In this document: in pieces, positions 1 through 7,530 of the stretch
Layout: every line of letters starts with the position of its first letter
Position numbering within the stretch: the first letter of the stretch is position 1
Assembly (NCBI GenBank): GCA_910588165.1
Contig: CAJUOR010000047.1
Location: 1 to 14,541 of the forward strand
DNA from: an uncultured Thomasclavelia sp.
Lineage (GTDB): Bacteria; Bacillota_I; Bacilli_A; Erysipelotrichales; Coprobacillaceae
DNA length: 14,541 nt
Direction of reading: 5' to 3'
Program-made: the position numbers and the translations under genes
Notes under the pieces: generated by a model
The model's database searches: none
What the model saw: the letters and a program-made list of their open reading frames with translations, nothing else
What the model was told of the DNA's origin: nothing

Positions 1-783
1 CCTTTTTTCAAAATATTGCATAGCTAAATAAAGTAATCCTATACCTGCACCAATAAGCACAAGCATACCAAGGATAGCTAAAATATTACCATCAATTAAC
101 CCTTGACTATTAAATAAAGATAATGGGTTCAAATATTTCAAAAAAGCGATTTTATCACTTACCCCTGACAACATCTGCATCAAAACAAAAACAATACAAG
201 CCCCGGCACCAACACCGACTGACATTTTAGCTTCATTAAAGCTACACGATGATAAAAAACAGCCTGAAGCAATCATAAAATGTTGAGCAAACAAGCCTAG
301 GTTAAGTAACACAAAACTTCCTAAGTTAAAGCTTTCGTTCACAAATAATGTCATACAAGCGACTAATAATCCACTGAAATATCCTAACAGTAAGGATAAA
401 CCACTTATTAAAACAACCCACTGTGTCAATAAAACTTGACGGCGATTATATGGGGAAGACAATAAGTAAGCCATTGACCCTTTATCAAGATAACGCCCCA
501 TTAAACGATGTGTCATAATAAGAATGTAAATCATAGGGATTACAAGTAAAATAAAGCCATAAAGATAATTAGCTACAAATTCAAGAATATTCGCTCCCAT
601 GGTTGTCATATTAAAAGCTGCGAAAACCTCAGGCATCGTTGCTGCCATCATATCTAGCACTGAACCTAAAGCCGGATCATATAAAGCCACAATAACTACC
701 CCGTAAATCGATAACAAAGCCATAAACATCAAAAGAATTTTACGACTTGCCCATAACTCCTTTTTAAATAAAGGCCAAATCAT
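1..783 (-). CDS. ABC-2 type transporter membrane subunit, 3' end outside the window
   Basis: This is the membrane-spanning half of an ABC exporter; the 261 codons inside the window stay open to base 1, so the C-terminus is missing or nearly so. The protein begins MIWPLFKKELWASRK, a typical cytoplasmic start of ABC-2 permeases. About six hydrophobic segments follow, including ones near residues 16-35, 66-90, 120-145 and 155-180. Its ATG overlaps the TGA of the upstream ATPase gene in an ATGA overlap, so the two are translationally coupled and probably form one complex. The substrate cannot be read from the sequence; relatives export peptides, antibiotics or lipids. The family is clear, the substrate unknown. 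Confidence 0.88.
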   Translation of the reverse strand, partial: MIWPLFKKELWASRKILLMFMALLSIYGVVIVALYDPALGSVLDMMAATMPEVFAAFNMTTMGANILEFVANYLYGFILLVIPMIYILIMTHRLMGRYLDKGSMAYLLSSPYNRRQVLLTQWVVLISGLSLLLGYFSGLLVACMTLFVNESFNLGSFVLLNLGLFAQHFMIASGCFLSSCSFNEAKMSVGVGAGACIVFVLMQMLSGVSDKIAFLKYLNPLSLFNSQGLIDGNILAILGMLVLIGAGIGLLYLAMQYFEKR

Positions 784-1664
784 TCTTTGTCACCTCCATA
801 ATATTGCAAGAAAATTTCCTCCAAAGACTGTGGTTGCACTTCAATGTCCTCAACATCATACAAAGCCAATTTTCTAATTAATTCTGTCGGATTACCTTGC
901 AAATCTAAAGTCAACATATTGCCTTCTACCACACTTCCCGGGAAATAATAAGAAACCATCGTCGCTTCATTAGATTTTCTGAAATGAATTTTATAGTGCT
1001 TCATTTTATTTTTAGTCAGATTTTCGATGCTATCAGATGCAATTAACTTACCGTCTTTAATCATCAGAATTCGATCACAAGTATGTTCAATTTCCTCAAA
1101 AATATGACTAGACATCAAAATGGTTTTACCTTCTTGTTTAGCCTTTTGCATCAGCTTCACAAATTTGGTTTGCATCAGTGGATCTAGTCCGCTTGTCGGC
1201 TCATCTAAAATCAAAATAGGAGCATCTTGCATGAGGGCAATAACTAAGCCGACCTTTTGTTTCATACCTTTAGACATACGTTTAATTTGACTGGAAGCAT
1301 CTAACTCTAAAAACTCAATCAGCTCATGAGCTTTATCTAAATTATCTATTTTCTTCATTTTAGCCATAAATTTAATAAACTCAATGCCCGTCATATCATC
1401 CATAAAAGCTATTTCGCCGGGTAGATAGCCGATTTGAGCATTCGTTTTAGATGCCTCTTTAAAAGCATCTAAGCCTGAAATCGTAACATTACCCAAATCC
1501 GAAGCTATAAACCCTAAAAGCTGTCTAATCGTTGTTGTCTTGCCACTACCATTCGGTCCTAAAAAACCAAGGACCTCACCTTGTTCAACTGTAAAACTAA
1601 TATCAAAAACACCTTTATTACCACCATAATCTTTTGTAATATGCGATACTTCAATCACACTCAT
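780..1664 (-). CDS. ABC transporter ATP-binding protein
   Basis: This is the ATP-hydrolysing subunit that powers the membrane partner encoded just downstream. The 294-residue protein shows Walker A GPNGSGKT (residues 36-43), a degenerate signature MSKGMKQ (about 130-136, in place of LSGGQ), Walker B ILILDEP (150-156) with the D-loop SGLD, and the H-loop histidine in MSSH (187). A C-terminal extension after about residue 215 is typical of ABC-2 drug- or bacteriocin-type ATPases. The ATG at 1664 is preceded by an excellent AAAGGAGG site at 1673-1680. The SKGMKQ signature is common in two-component ABC-2 exporters. Efflux or resistance is possible, but the cargo is unknown. Confidence 0.93.
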   Translation of the reverse strand: MSVIEVSHITKDYGGNKGVFDISFTVEQGEVLGFLGPNGSGKTTTIRQLLGFIASDLGNVTISGLDAFKEASKTNAQIGYLPGEIAFMDDMTGIEFIKFMAKMKKIDNLDKAHELIEFLELDASSQIKRMSKGMKQKVGLVIALMQDAPILILDEPTSGLDPLMQTKFVKLMQKAKQEGKTILMSSHIFEEIEHTCDRILMIKDGKLIASDSIENLTKNKMKHYKIHFRKSNEATMVSYYFPGSVVEGNMLTLDLQGNPTELIRKLALYDVEDIEVQPQSLEEIFLQYYGGDKE

Positions 1665-1709
1665 AGAGATGTCCTCCTTTCTTTAAGGAAGCCTACTGCT
1701 TCTATCTTT

Positions 1710-1737
1710 ATTCTAACTGATACAAATATTTTTTCAA
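1710..1737 (-). promoter_or_regulatory. Predicted promoter of the ABC exporter operon
   Basis: On the minus strand TTGAAA (1732-1737) and TAGAAT (1710-1715) are separated by 16 bp, about 45 bp upstream of the ATPase start codon. This is a prediction from consensus match only. Confidence 0.5.
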
Positions 1738-1790
1738 GTCTTGACATTTTCTAAATACCTTCCTTACGCAAATTTCACGTTATAAATCTC

Positions 1791-1819
1791 TTGGAAACAA
1801 AGATTAAATTTGATAAAAT
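1791..1819 (+). promoter_or_regulatory. Predicted promoter of the DUF1266 gene
   Basis: TTGGAA (1791-1796) and TAAAAT (1814-1819) are separated by 17 bp and lie just upstream of the ribosome site at 1839-1845. The predicted leader is very short, roughly 25 bases. Confidence 0.6.
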
Positions 1820-1852
1820 TAGAATACGTTAGAAAATTAAAGGAGTATGCTT

Positions 1853-2608
1853 ATGACTACATCAAATAAATCCATTCAACAACGTATTGAAGAAGCCGTT
1901 TCTCATATTGAAAAAGTTTACGATACCTACTATGATCCTTCTCGTATACTAAATATTACGGAATTATCATTTTCCTTATGCCTAGGTGCTATTTCAGCAG
2001 CACGTAAAGTTCCCGGAATTGATCAGCATCAAGGTTTTGAACGCCTCTATATCTGTCAAGATGATTTAAGCAAAGGCATGGTTGCCCAGCATCTGCGTGA
2101 CCGATTTGGGATTACCGATTTCGACAGTCTTGTGAAAGTTGGTAATCAAATGTTTTCAACCGGACAGCAATACAAAGCCTTCTTAGACTATTGGCAACAA
2201 GAATCCAATTTCAAACTTGAGATGTTGACACCTGAAGGACAAGAGGCATTTTTAATAGATCAATCTTTTGCCAATTATTTTTACCCATATATAAAAGAAA
2301 AAGGTATGTTTGCATGGGATTGCAACGAACGTATCGGCTTAATTCGGACCGCTTATGCCTGTGAAATCATCACTTTTAAAGAATGCTTTAATTTAATTCA
2401 AGAGCTAACCGCAACTGCGTTGAAAACTTATAACAATTGGAAAGAATATGCTATCGCTTGTTTATGTGGAGGTGCCTATTTTATGTTTAGATATGATCGT
2501 CAAATTGAAGATGGTCTGAATTTCTTAGCTACATTAGAAGCGATTATTCTCCATCTCATCAAAGATGACCGTGTTTGGCTTGACGCTCCTTGGAAAAGCC
2601 TAAACTAA
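1853..2608 (+). CDS. DUF1266-domain protein of unknown function
   Basis: A soluble protein of about 251 residues. The C-terminal part (roughly residues 150-220) has the pattern I associate with DUF1266: AWDCNERIGLIRTAY, then a short helix, then an aromatic NNWKEYAIACLCGGAYFM stretch, resembling WDxxRxxxLxRxxY...WxEfaxxYlxG in the family. No catalytic motif, signal peptide or membrane segment is visible. Known members (such as E. coli YbeU and YbeR) have no firm function. The start is placed at the ATG at 1853, because AAAGGAG (1839-1845) is 7 bases upstream. The ATG at 1847 lies one base from that site, too close to be used. It stands alone between its own promoter and a hairpin, diverging from the ABC exporter. 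Confidence 0.8.
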   Translation: MTTSNKSIQQRIEEAVSHIEKVYDTYYDPSRILNITELSFSLCLGAISAARKVPGIDQHQGFERLYICQDDLSKGMVAQHLRDRFGITDFDSLVKVGNQMFSTGQQYKAFLDYWQQESNFKLEMLTPEGQEAFLIDQSFANYFYPYIKEKGMFAWDCNERIGLIRTAYACEIITFKECFNLIQELTATALKTYNNWKEYAIACLCGGAYFMFRYDRQIEDGLNFLATLEAIILHLIKDDRVWLDAPWKSLN

Positions 2609-2662
2609 ACTTAGTTAAACCCTATATACTCTATTGTTTTTATTGAAAAATCATCTATACTC

Positions 2663-2730
2663 AAAAAACTTGACATACCTAGAACCACCTTTTTTGATGG
2701 TATATAGGACACTGCCAAGTTTTTTTATTT
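2663..2730 (+). terminator. Imperfect hairpin with T-run after the DUF1266 gene
   Basis: AAAAAACTTG (2663-2672) pairs with CAAGTTTTTT (2716-2725), and an inner pairing such as ATACC (2675-2679) with GGTAT (2699-2703) can form. The right arm runs into a T-rich tail. It probably ends the plus-strand transcript, but the large internal loops make it a weak example. Confidence 0.5.
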
Positions 2731-2766
2731 TCTATGAAACATTCTTTTAATTTTCTAAGCATCACT

Positions 2767-2792
2767 AAAAAAGAGCGGATACTTCTCCGCCC
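2767..2792 (-). terminator. Rho-independent terminator of the TIM-barrel gene
   Basis: On the minus strand GGGCGGA (2786-2792) pairs with TCCGCTC (2773-2779) across a 6-base loop with one G-U pair. A run of six T follows (2767-2772). It lies directly after the stop codon of the gene at 2799-3692. Confidence 0.8.
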
Positions 2793-2798
2793 TTGAAA

Positions 2799-3692
2799 TT
2801 AGCGCTTTGCTGATTGACACATTTTGAAATAAGTATGACGAATACCACGAATAGCGGTTGACATAGCCATAATATTTTCAGGAAGTGCTAAACCACCCCA
2901 ACCGGCATCACCGATATGTTGAATGTCTACCCCTGAGCGTTTAGCGGATAAAGCTAAATCTCTGATTGTATCGACATCACTTGTTTCCTGACTTGTACCG
3001 ATAGCTGTTAATGATAAGCAACCTGCTTCTTTAATAATCTTACATGCTTCGGTAATCTCACTTTCTTGAAGTCCCGGAACAGTACCGGCAGCCGGCATTA
3101 AAATAACATCTGCCCCGGCAGCAATAAATTCTTTAATTGTCAAAATATCTACAACCGGTTCATCAACACCGGCAGCGTGCATTTTCCCCGCAATAATTAA
3201 GCCACTGAAATTTTCTTTACATTCTTTAATTGCTTTCGCAATCATTTTATTTGTAACACCTGTCCCCGGATTTCCTGTTAAACAAATAAATTGTAAGCCT
3301 AGTTTTTCAGCTTGTTTAAAAGTTGCAACACTTGCTTTTCTACCCTCGGCAATTTCAACCTTTTCAGACATCATTTCAACATTATCATCGACCGGTTCTA
3401 AGTTAGCTCCTATTGGTCGTCCTGATAATTCTCTTAATAATTTAATCGGTTCATCTGTTTCCGGTAACCCGGGAATAATCGGATTAAAGCAATCGAAACC
3501 ATTTAATAAAACCATATCTGAACCGAAAGCGGAAGCAACTTCGGCATTGGTAATATTTCCTAACAAGCACCCATTCATGACAGTTGTTTCTGTCAAAATA
3601 GTTCGTCCTTCACTAGCCATAATAGACTGTTTCAATTCTTGTCCGTTCATTGCCAAAATTTCGCTTGCCTGACAGCTTAATAATCTTTTCAT
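2799..3692 (-). CDS. TIM-barrel protein of unknown function (DUF7916-like)
   Basis: This 297-residue cytosolic protein has successive beta-strand ends typical of a TIM barrel: SDMVLLNGFD, LQFICLTGNPGTG, GLIIAGKMHAAG, ADVILMPAAGTVPG, LSLTAIGTS and DIQHIGDAGWGG. The glycine-rich LTGNPGTG and DAGWGG loops could bind a phosphate group. I recognise it as a family seen in Firmicutes, now called DUF7916 and sometimes loosely annotated as phosphonomutase-like or HAD-like, often beside sugar PTS genes. No PTS gene is present here. The enzyme reaction is unknown. It is transcribed alone from its own promoter and ended by a strong terminator. The ribosome site AAAGGGG is about 12 bases from the ATG, slightly far. 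Confidence 0.8.
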   Translation of the reverse strand: MKRLLSCQASEILAMNGQELKQSIMASEGRTILTETTVMNGCLLGNITNAEVASAFGSDMVLLNGFDCFNPIIPGLPETDEPIKLLRELSGRPIGANLEPVDDNVEMMSEKVEIAEGRKASVATFKQAEKLGLQFICLTGNPGTGVTNKMIAKAIKECKENFSGLIIAGKMHAAGVDEPVVDILTIKEFIAAGADVILMPAAGTVPGLQESEITEACKIIKEAGCLSLTAIGTSQETSDVDTIRDLALSAKRSGVDIQHIGDAGWGGLALPENIMAMSTAIRGIRHTYFKMCQSAKR

Positions 3693-3725
3693 TGTATATC
3701 GTATCCCCTTTCATTTGATATCTTT

Positions 3726-3754
3726 ATTTTAATACAAAATAGAGCAAAGTGCAA
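3726..3754 (-). promoter_or_regulatory. Predicted promoter of the TIM-barrel gene
   Basis: On the minus strand TTGCAC (3749-3754) and TAAAAT (3726-3731) are separated by exactly 17 bp, and the predicted transcript starts just upstream of the ribosome site. Confidence 0.6.
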
Positions 3755-3769
3755 TCTTTCTCACTCATT

Positions 3770-3816
3770 CTAAAAAGCCTCTTTGTCATACTGAACTAAA
3801 TGACCTAAGAGGCTTT
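3770..3816 (-). terminator. Terminator of the rapZ-whiA run
   Basis: AAGAGGCTTT (3807-3816) and AAAGCCTCTT (3774-3783) form a perfect 10-bp stem, extended inward by TGAC/GTCA (3801-3804 with 3785-3788). On the minus strand the stem is followed by further T residues, so it ends transcription from the genes at 3895-7402, about 80 bases after the last stop codon. It sits just upstream of the next promoter. Confidence 0.75.
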
Positions 3817-3894
3817 AAAATTTCTATAATAATGATAATTTTCTAAACGAATTGACTAACTTATCAATTCATTCTCATTTGTCTTAGCATATAT

Positions 3895-5043
3895 CTATTT
3901 ATCCTTAATTGAATAAACAGGTATAACTTTGTTGCTGTTTTCATCAATAGATACAAAACAGCCAGTATCATTCTCAACCAAACGATAATAGATCCATGTA
4001 CTGCTCAGCTGTAAATCTCTAGCTTTATCCACACTCAATTGTGTTAATGTTTTAGTTTCTATATCTTGTTTAAAGATACCACCATCTTTTGTAGCATAAA
4101 TCATATAATTATCACTAATGACAAAACTATTGACCGGTTCATTAGTTAAAGTTACTGTATCTTCACCGTTTAACAACATTCGTGATACAAAACCAGCAGC
4201 ATCACAATAGTAAATAAATTCATCTGTTGCAATAAAATAAGGGAAATAGCCATCAATGAGTTTTGCGACTTCACCACCTAAAGCCGGCACTTTATAAATA
4301 CCATCGTTAGTTGAATAATACAACCAATCTCCTACGATATTGAACGTTAAACAACCGCTTTGTGTCATTGCTTTATTCTCCGAAAAATCAGTTTTCATCT
4401 GATAAATAGCTGAACGTTCTCCTTTGCCTTTAAAATATATATAATTTCCGCTAACTAGCAACATATCCGCTCTATATTTTGAAACATTCTTATTTTTATT
4501 AGAAGTATCTAAAATTGTAATATAGTCTTGATTATTGTGATCAATATAGAAAATTGTTCCATTCATAACATTTAAGTTTGAAACATTTGAAATTTCAGAC
4601 GATTGCTTTGACTCTAAAGTCATTGCAATCTTGTATAGTTTATTTTCGCTGACAGTATATAAATCTGTTCCGTAAGCAGCAAGATAACCCCCATTGATTA
4701 AATTAGACAACGAATTACCGTTGGCATTAGCTTTCGTCACTTCAACTAAATCATCATGAAAATTATGCACGTTACCGACTTCATCACGGTGAGTAACCCA
4801 TGAAAAGCCTCCGATTGCTACAATCACTAAGCCGAAGATGACTGCCAACACCATTTTTTTCTGACGACCAAAGAAACGAATATGTTCAATTCGCTTACTC
4901 ATTTTTTGCAAAGGGATATGTTTTAATTCTTTCGGAATCTTAGCATCTTTCAGTTGTTGAACTAGCGTGTTATCCTTCCCGCATTCAGGACAAATATTCT
5001 GTTTTTTAGGTAATTCTTTTCCACAGTTCACACACTTAACCAT
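3895..5043 (-). CDS. Zinc-ribbon, single-pass membrane protein with DUF5050-like beta-propeller
   Basis: The 382-residue protein starts with a zinc ribbon whose cysteines are C4, C7, C18 and C21 (CVNC...CPEC). A basic linker and one membrane helix follow (about residues 63-82, KMVLAVIFGLVIVAIGGF). The rest is a large extracellular region of repeated units such as GTIFYIDHN, GNYIYFKGKG, GDWLYYSTNDGIYKVP, DEFIYYCDAAG and NYMIYATKDGGIFK. These aromatic YY/IY repeats are typical of DUF5050-type propellers. The ribbon would face the cytoplasm and the propeller the outside. Function is unknown; propellers usually bind proteins or wall polymers. It is last in the minus-strand run, 15 bases after the small membrane protein, with a CCTCCTTT-complement ribosome site before its ATG. 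Confidence 0.82.
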   Translation of the reverse strand: MVKCVNCGKELPKKQNICPECGKDNTLVQQLKDAKIPKELKHIPLQKMSKRIEHIRFFGRQKKMVLAVIFGLVIVAIGGFSWVTHRDEVGNVHNFHDDLVEVTKANANGNSLSNLINGGYLAAYGTDLYTVSENKLYKIAMTLESKQSSEISNVSNLNVMNGTIFYIDHNNQDYITILDTSNKNKNVSKYRADMLLVSGNYIYFKGKGERSAIYQMKTDFSENKAMTQSGCLTFNIVGDWLYYSTNDGIYKVPALGGEVAKLIDGYFPYFIATDEFIYYCDAAGFVSRMLLNGEDTVTLTNEPVNSFVISDNYMIYATKDGGIFKQDIETKTLTQLSVDKARDLQLSSTWIYYRLVENDTGCFVSIDENSNKVIPVYSIKDK

Positions 5044-5058
5044 GCTTCCCCTCCTTTA

Positions 5059-5349
5059 CTATTGTGAGTTATCGTCTTTGACAGTATAGTCCGCATCAAT
5101 AATATCATCATTTCTAGTCCGTGATGAGAAATGATAATCACTCTGACTTTTGGTTTGATTCTGCCACTGTTTTTCAAAATCTTGTTGAGCTTTATGCACT
5201 TCTCTTTCAAATTGTCTATACCTAATCAATCTATAAATGTAATAAATAACATAGGCCACCAGCAAGACCCATAAAATAGGCATAGCTAATCTTAAAATCA
5301 AAGCAAATAGTAAAAACATTAAAATTGTATAAAAAAGCATTGAATACAT
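5059..5349 (-). CDS. Small membrane protein, function unknown
   Basis: The 96-residue protein has two closely spaced hydrophobic stretches (about residues 4-20 and 23-40), with no charged residue except R20 in the first 40. A basic, Gln-rich helix follows (RLIRYRQFEREVHKAQQDF) and then an acidic tail, DDIIDADYTVKDD. The tail resembles the C-terminal end of DnaK chaperones, which may be coincidence or a short recognition motif. I do not recognise a family. The start at 5349 has only a weak AGAGG site about 11 bases upstream; the in-frame ATG at 5340 is possible. It lies 58 bases after the HTH gene and 15 bases before the zinc-ribbon gene, so co-function with the latter at the membrane is likely. 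Confidence 0.7.
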   Translation of the reverse strand: MYSMLFYTILMFLLFALILRLAMPILWVLLVAYVIYYIYRLIRYRQFEREVHKAQQDFEKQWQNQTKSQSDYHFSSRTRNDDIIDADYTVKDDNSQ

Positions 5350-5407
5350 CTATCAATCATCCTCTCATGCTTCTTAGTATAACCATCTTTCATAACATCA
5401 ATATGAA

Positions 5408-5614
5408 CTAGAAACAAAATAATTCTGTCAAGCTAACATTTAGCCCTTTGGCAAATTTTTCCACAACTTTCAAGGTAATATTTCTCGTACCTCTTTCAAC
5501 ATCGGAAACATAATTTTTGGATAGATTGCAACGGAATGCCAATTCCTCTTGCGAAATTTGTTGATGCTTGCGTAATTCACGAATACGCATACCAAATCTC
5601 TCCTCAATTGTCAT
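5408..5614 (-). CDS. Small XRE-family HTH regulator overlapping whiA
   Basis: The 68-residue protein is almost entirely a Cro/C1-type helix-turn-helix: RIRELRKHQQISQEELAFRC, NLSKNYVSDVERG (recognition region) and ITLKVVEKFAKGLNVSLTELF. It has no ligand domain, and so resembles SinR-like or restriction-controller-type DNA-binding proteins, which usually act as dimers. The gene begins inside the 3' end of whiA, with an 11-base overlap. Its ribosome site GGAGGGG (5621-5627) is encoded by the last codons of whiA, 6 bases from the ATG. Translation is therefore tied to whiA. No restriction-modification gene is adjacent. The target is unknown. Confidence 0.88.
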   Translation of the reverse strand: MTIEERFGMRIRELRKHQQISQEELAFRCNLSKNYVSDVERGTRNITLKVVEKFAKGLNVSLTELFCF

Positions 5615-6554
5615 TGTAATCCCCTCCGTCCAAAAGGCGATATTGATTCGCTTTTTCCTTAATTTTCTTCATTTGATGATTAACTCCGGACTTACTAATT
5701 GAAAGCCCTGTTTGGTTAATATATAAATCGGCTAGTTCCGCCAAGCTTACGTCCGGATTTTCTTTTCTTAAATTCGCAATAATCTTAGCTTTTTCATCTA
5801 ATTCTGCCCAAGCGTTATGGCTATCAATCACTTCGATATCCGCTAACTGACTGGCACCGGAACGAACGCTTTTCATCTCATTGGCAATAACACAATTATC
5901 CCAACGGTTAATATTATTAGCGAAATCTCGGTCAATACGCTCATTTTCAAAGTCCATCAGTGATTTAGGTGCCCCTACAATCCGCAGGAAATCGGCAATC
6001 TTTTCAGCTGATTTAATGTAAATAACATATTTTGTTCTTCTTTCAATATCCTTCGCATTGAGATGAAAACGATTCATAAGCTTAACGATAAATCCCGCCA
6101 ATTCAGCATTTTGACATGATATTTCCAAATGATAATTTGAAGTCGACGGATTATTAACCGAGCCTCCCGCAAGAAAAGCTCCGGCTAAATAGGCTCTAGC
6201 ACAGCATTCTTTTTCTAAAACCATGGCATCGGGAATATCTGAAGTGAGAATATGCAAATCCTCCAAAATCTCGCGGGCTTTATTGATTCTCACAATATAG
6301 ACATTATTTTTCCTTAGCTTCATTTTTTTAGAAACCAAAAACTCGATGCTGGGCTGATATAAATCTTTTAATATTTTGTGCGCTTTACTGGCAATCTTAG
6401 CATTTTCTGTACGTAGGCTAATTGCCATACCATTACTTGTCAAAGACAGCGTTCCGTTAATTTTAATTAAAGCTAAAAGCAGTGCTTTTTTACAGCAGTC
6501 ATCAAAATCGTTAAAAACAACTTCCTCTTTGACTTGCCTTGAAAATGAAATCAA
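5604..6554 (-). CDS. whiA: WhiA, DNA-binding protein
   Basis: WhiA is a DNA-binding protein found across Gram-positive bacteria. It regulates sporulation in Streptomyces and affects cell division and chromosome segregation in Bacillus. The 316-residue sequence has the N-terminal SFSxxVKEEL-like opening, a LAGLIDADG-homing-endonuclease-like fold with CCARAYLAGAFLAGGSVNNP (about residues 117-136), and the C-terminal helix-turn-helix near residues 265-305 (SLAELADLY...ISKSGVNHQMKKI). Length is normal. The start is a TTG at 6554 that overlaps the rapZ stop codon as TTGA. No good ribosome site precedes it, so it probably depends on re-initiation after rapZ. This start gives the family-typical N-terminus. 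Confidence 0.95.
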   Translation of the reverse strand: MISFSRQVKEEVVFNDFDDCCKKALLLALIKINGTLSLTSNGMAISLRTENAKIASKAHKILKDLYQPSIEFLVSKKMKLRKNNVYIVRINKAREILEDLHILTSDIPDAMVLEKECCARAYLAGAFLAGGSVNNPSTSNYHLEISCQNAELAGFIVKLMNRFHLNAKDIERRTKYVIYIKSAEKIADFLRIVGAPKSLMDFENERIDRDFANNINRWDNCVIANEMKSVRSGASQLADIEVIDSHNAWAELDEKAKIIANLRKENPDVSLAELADLYINQTGLSISKSGVNHQMKKIKEKANQYRLLDGGDYNDN

Positions 6555-7402
6555 TGTTCAGCATCACGATGCAAACGGTGAACTTGATATCGGTTAGCAT
6601 AATAATCGGCAAAATAATTTGTCAATGTGACAGAACGGTGTTGTCCGCCTGTGCAACCAATGCCGACAACCAAATGCATTTTTCCTTCCTTTTCAAAATT
6701 AACAAACAAATAATCAAACATTTCAGTCATTCTGCGCACAAATTCCTGCGTTTCCGCCTTTTCCATCACATAGTCATAAACCGCTCGATCATTCCCGGTC
6801 AATTCACGTAATGATTCTATATAATATGGATTAGGTAAGAATCGCACATCAAACAACAAATCGACATCTCTTGGAATACCGTGTTTAAAGCCAAAAGATA
6901 CAAAACTGATTCTAAATGAATCCATTCCGCCCTTGGCAAACAATCGTTCCAAATGATCTTGAAATTTAGCCAAGTTATAATAACTTGTATCAACGACAAT
7001 ATTAGCCATTTGCTTTACCGGTTCAGCGATTTTTCTTTCAAAAGCAATCGCTTCCGATAGTGAGCTGGCACGATTAGAAATCAATAAAGGGTGAACTCGA
7101 CGTGTAAATTTATATCGGGTCAATAAAATTTGGTCCTCACAATCTAAAAATACGATGGATAAAGAGAGCCAATCTAAATTACCTAAAATGCGAATCGCAT
7201 TGATAGCGTCATTCAAACTAATCCCCATAGCAACTTTAGAATAACGATGACTTGTTTTCAATAATTCTCCAAACTGTTCTAACAACAACACCGGATAATT
7301 ATCAATGCACTGATACTCCATATTCTCAAATACTGCCATAGCACTTGTTTTACCTGCTCCGGACATTCCTGTTACCATAACAACTTGAATTTTTGTTTCC
7401 AT
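6551..7402 (-). CDS. rapZ: RapZ/YvcJ family nucleotide-binding protein
   Basis: The 283-residue protein has Walker A GMSGAGKT (residues 12-19), the FLDCEDQILLTRYKFTRRVHPL segment of the P-loop domain, and the C-terminal GIGCTGGQHRSV block that defines RapZ. In E. coli RapZ is an RNase adaptor that controls GlmS through small RNA decay. In Bacillus YvcJ hydrolyses GTP and affects competence. The E. coli RNA role may not hold here. The start is put at the ATG at 7402, 8 bases from the AAAGGGG site (7411-7417). The upstream ATG at 7408 would leave only 2 bases. It is the first gene of the run, directly coupled to whiA. Confidence 0.95.
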   Translation of the reverse strand: METKIQVVMVTGMSGAGKTSAMAVFENMEYQCIDNYPVLLLEQFGELLKTSHRYSKVAMGISLNDAINAIRILGNLDWLSLSIVFLDCEDQILLTRYKFTRRVHPLLISNRASSLSEAIAFERKIAEPVKQMANIVVDTSYYNLAKFQDHLERLFAKGGMDSFRISFVSFGFKHGIPRDVDLLFDVRFLPNPYYIESLRELTGNDRAVYDYVMEKAETQEFVRRMTEMFDYLFVNFEKEGKMHLVVGIGCTGGQHRSVTLTNYFADYYANRYQVHRLHRDAEH

Positions 7403-7430
7403 ATACATCGCCCCTTTCCCTATAAATTCT

Positions 7431-7439
7431 ATTTTAGCA
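7431..7439 (-). promoter_or_regulatory. Predicted extended -10 promoter of the rapZ run
   Basis: On the minus strand TGCTAAAAT is an extended -10 box (TGn plus TAAAAT), about 25 bases before the rapZ start. A clear -35 box is not visible at the usual distance. Confidence 0.5.
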
Positions 7440-7530
7440 TATTTTCTAAGAATTTCCTACAATAAGTGTACAATATTCTGTACTTTTTTAAACAAATCTC
7501 CACTCAATTATATTTATGTTGATTTCAACT

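Noticed and set aside
2663..2730. Insertion-sequence end or small mobile element remnant
   Set aside because: The inverted arms caught the eye, but there is no transposase, no target duplication and no second copy in the window; a terminator explains it more simply.
5028..5210. 60-codon open frame on the minus strand between the small membrane protein and zinc-ribbon genes
   Set aside because: It overlaps the small membrane protein gene in another frame, has no family signal and lacks its own ribosome site.
5408..5614. Restriction-modification controller protein
   Set aside because: The HTH sequence resembles controller proteins, but no methylase or nuclease gene is adjacent, so only a general regulator call is supported.
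6376..6811. Plus-strand open frames across whiA and rapZ
   Set aside because: They are antisense to two strongly conserved genes and show no protein-like features.
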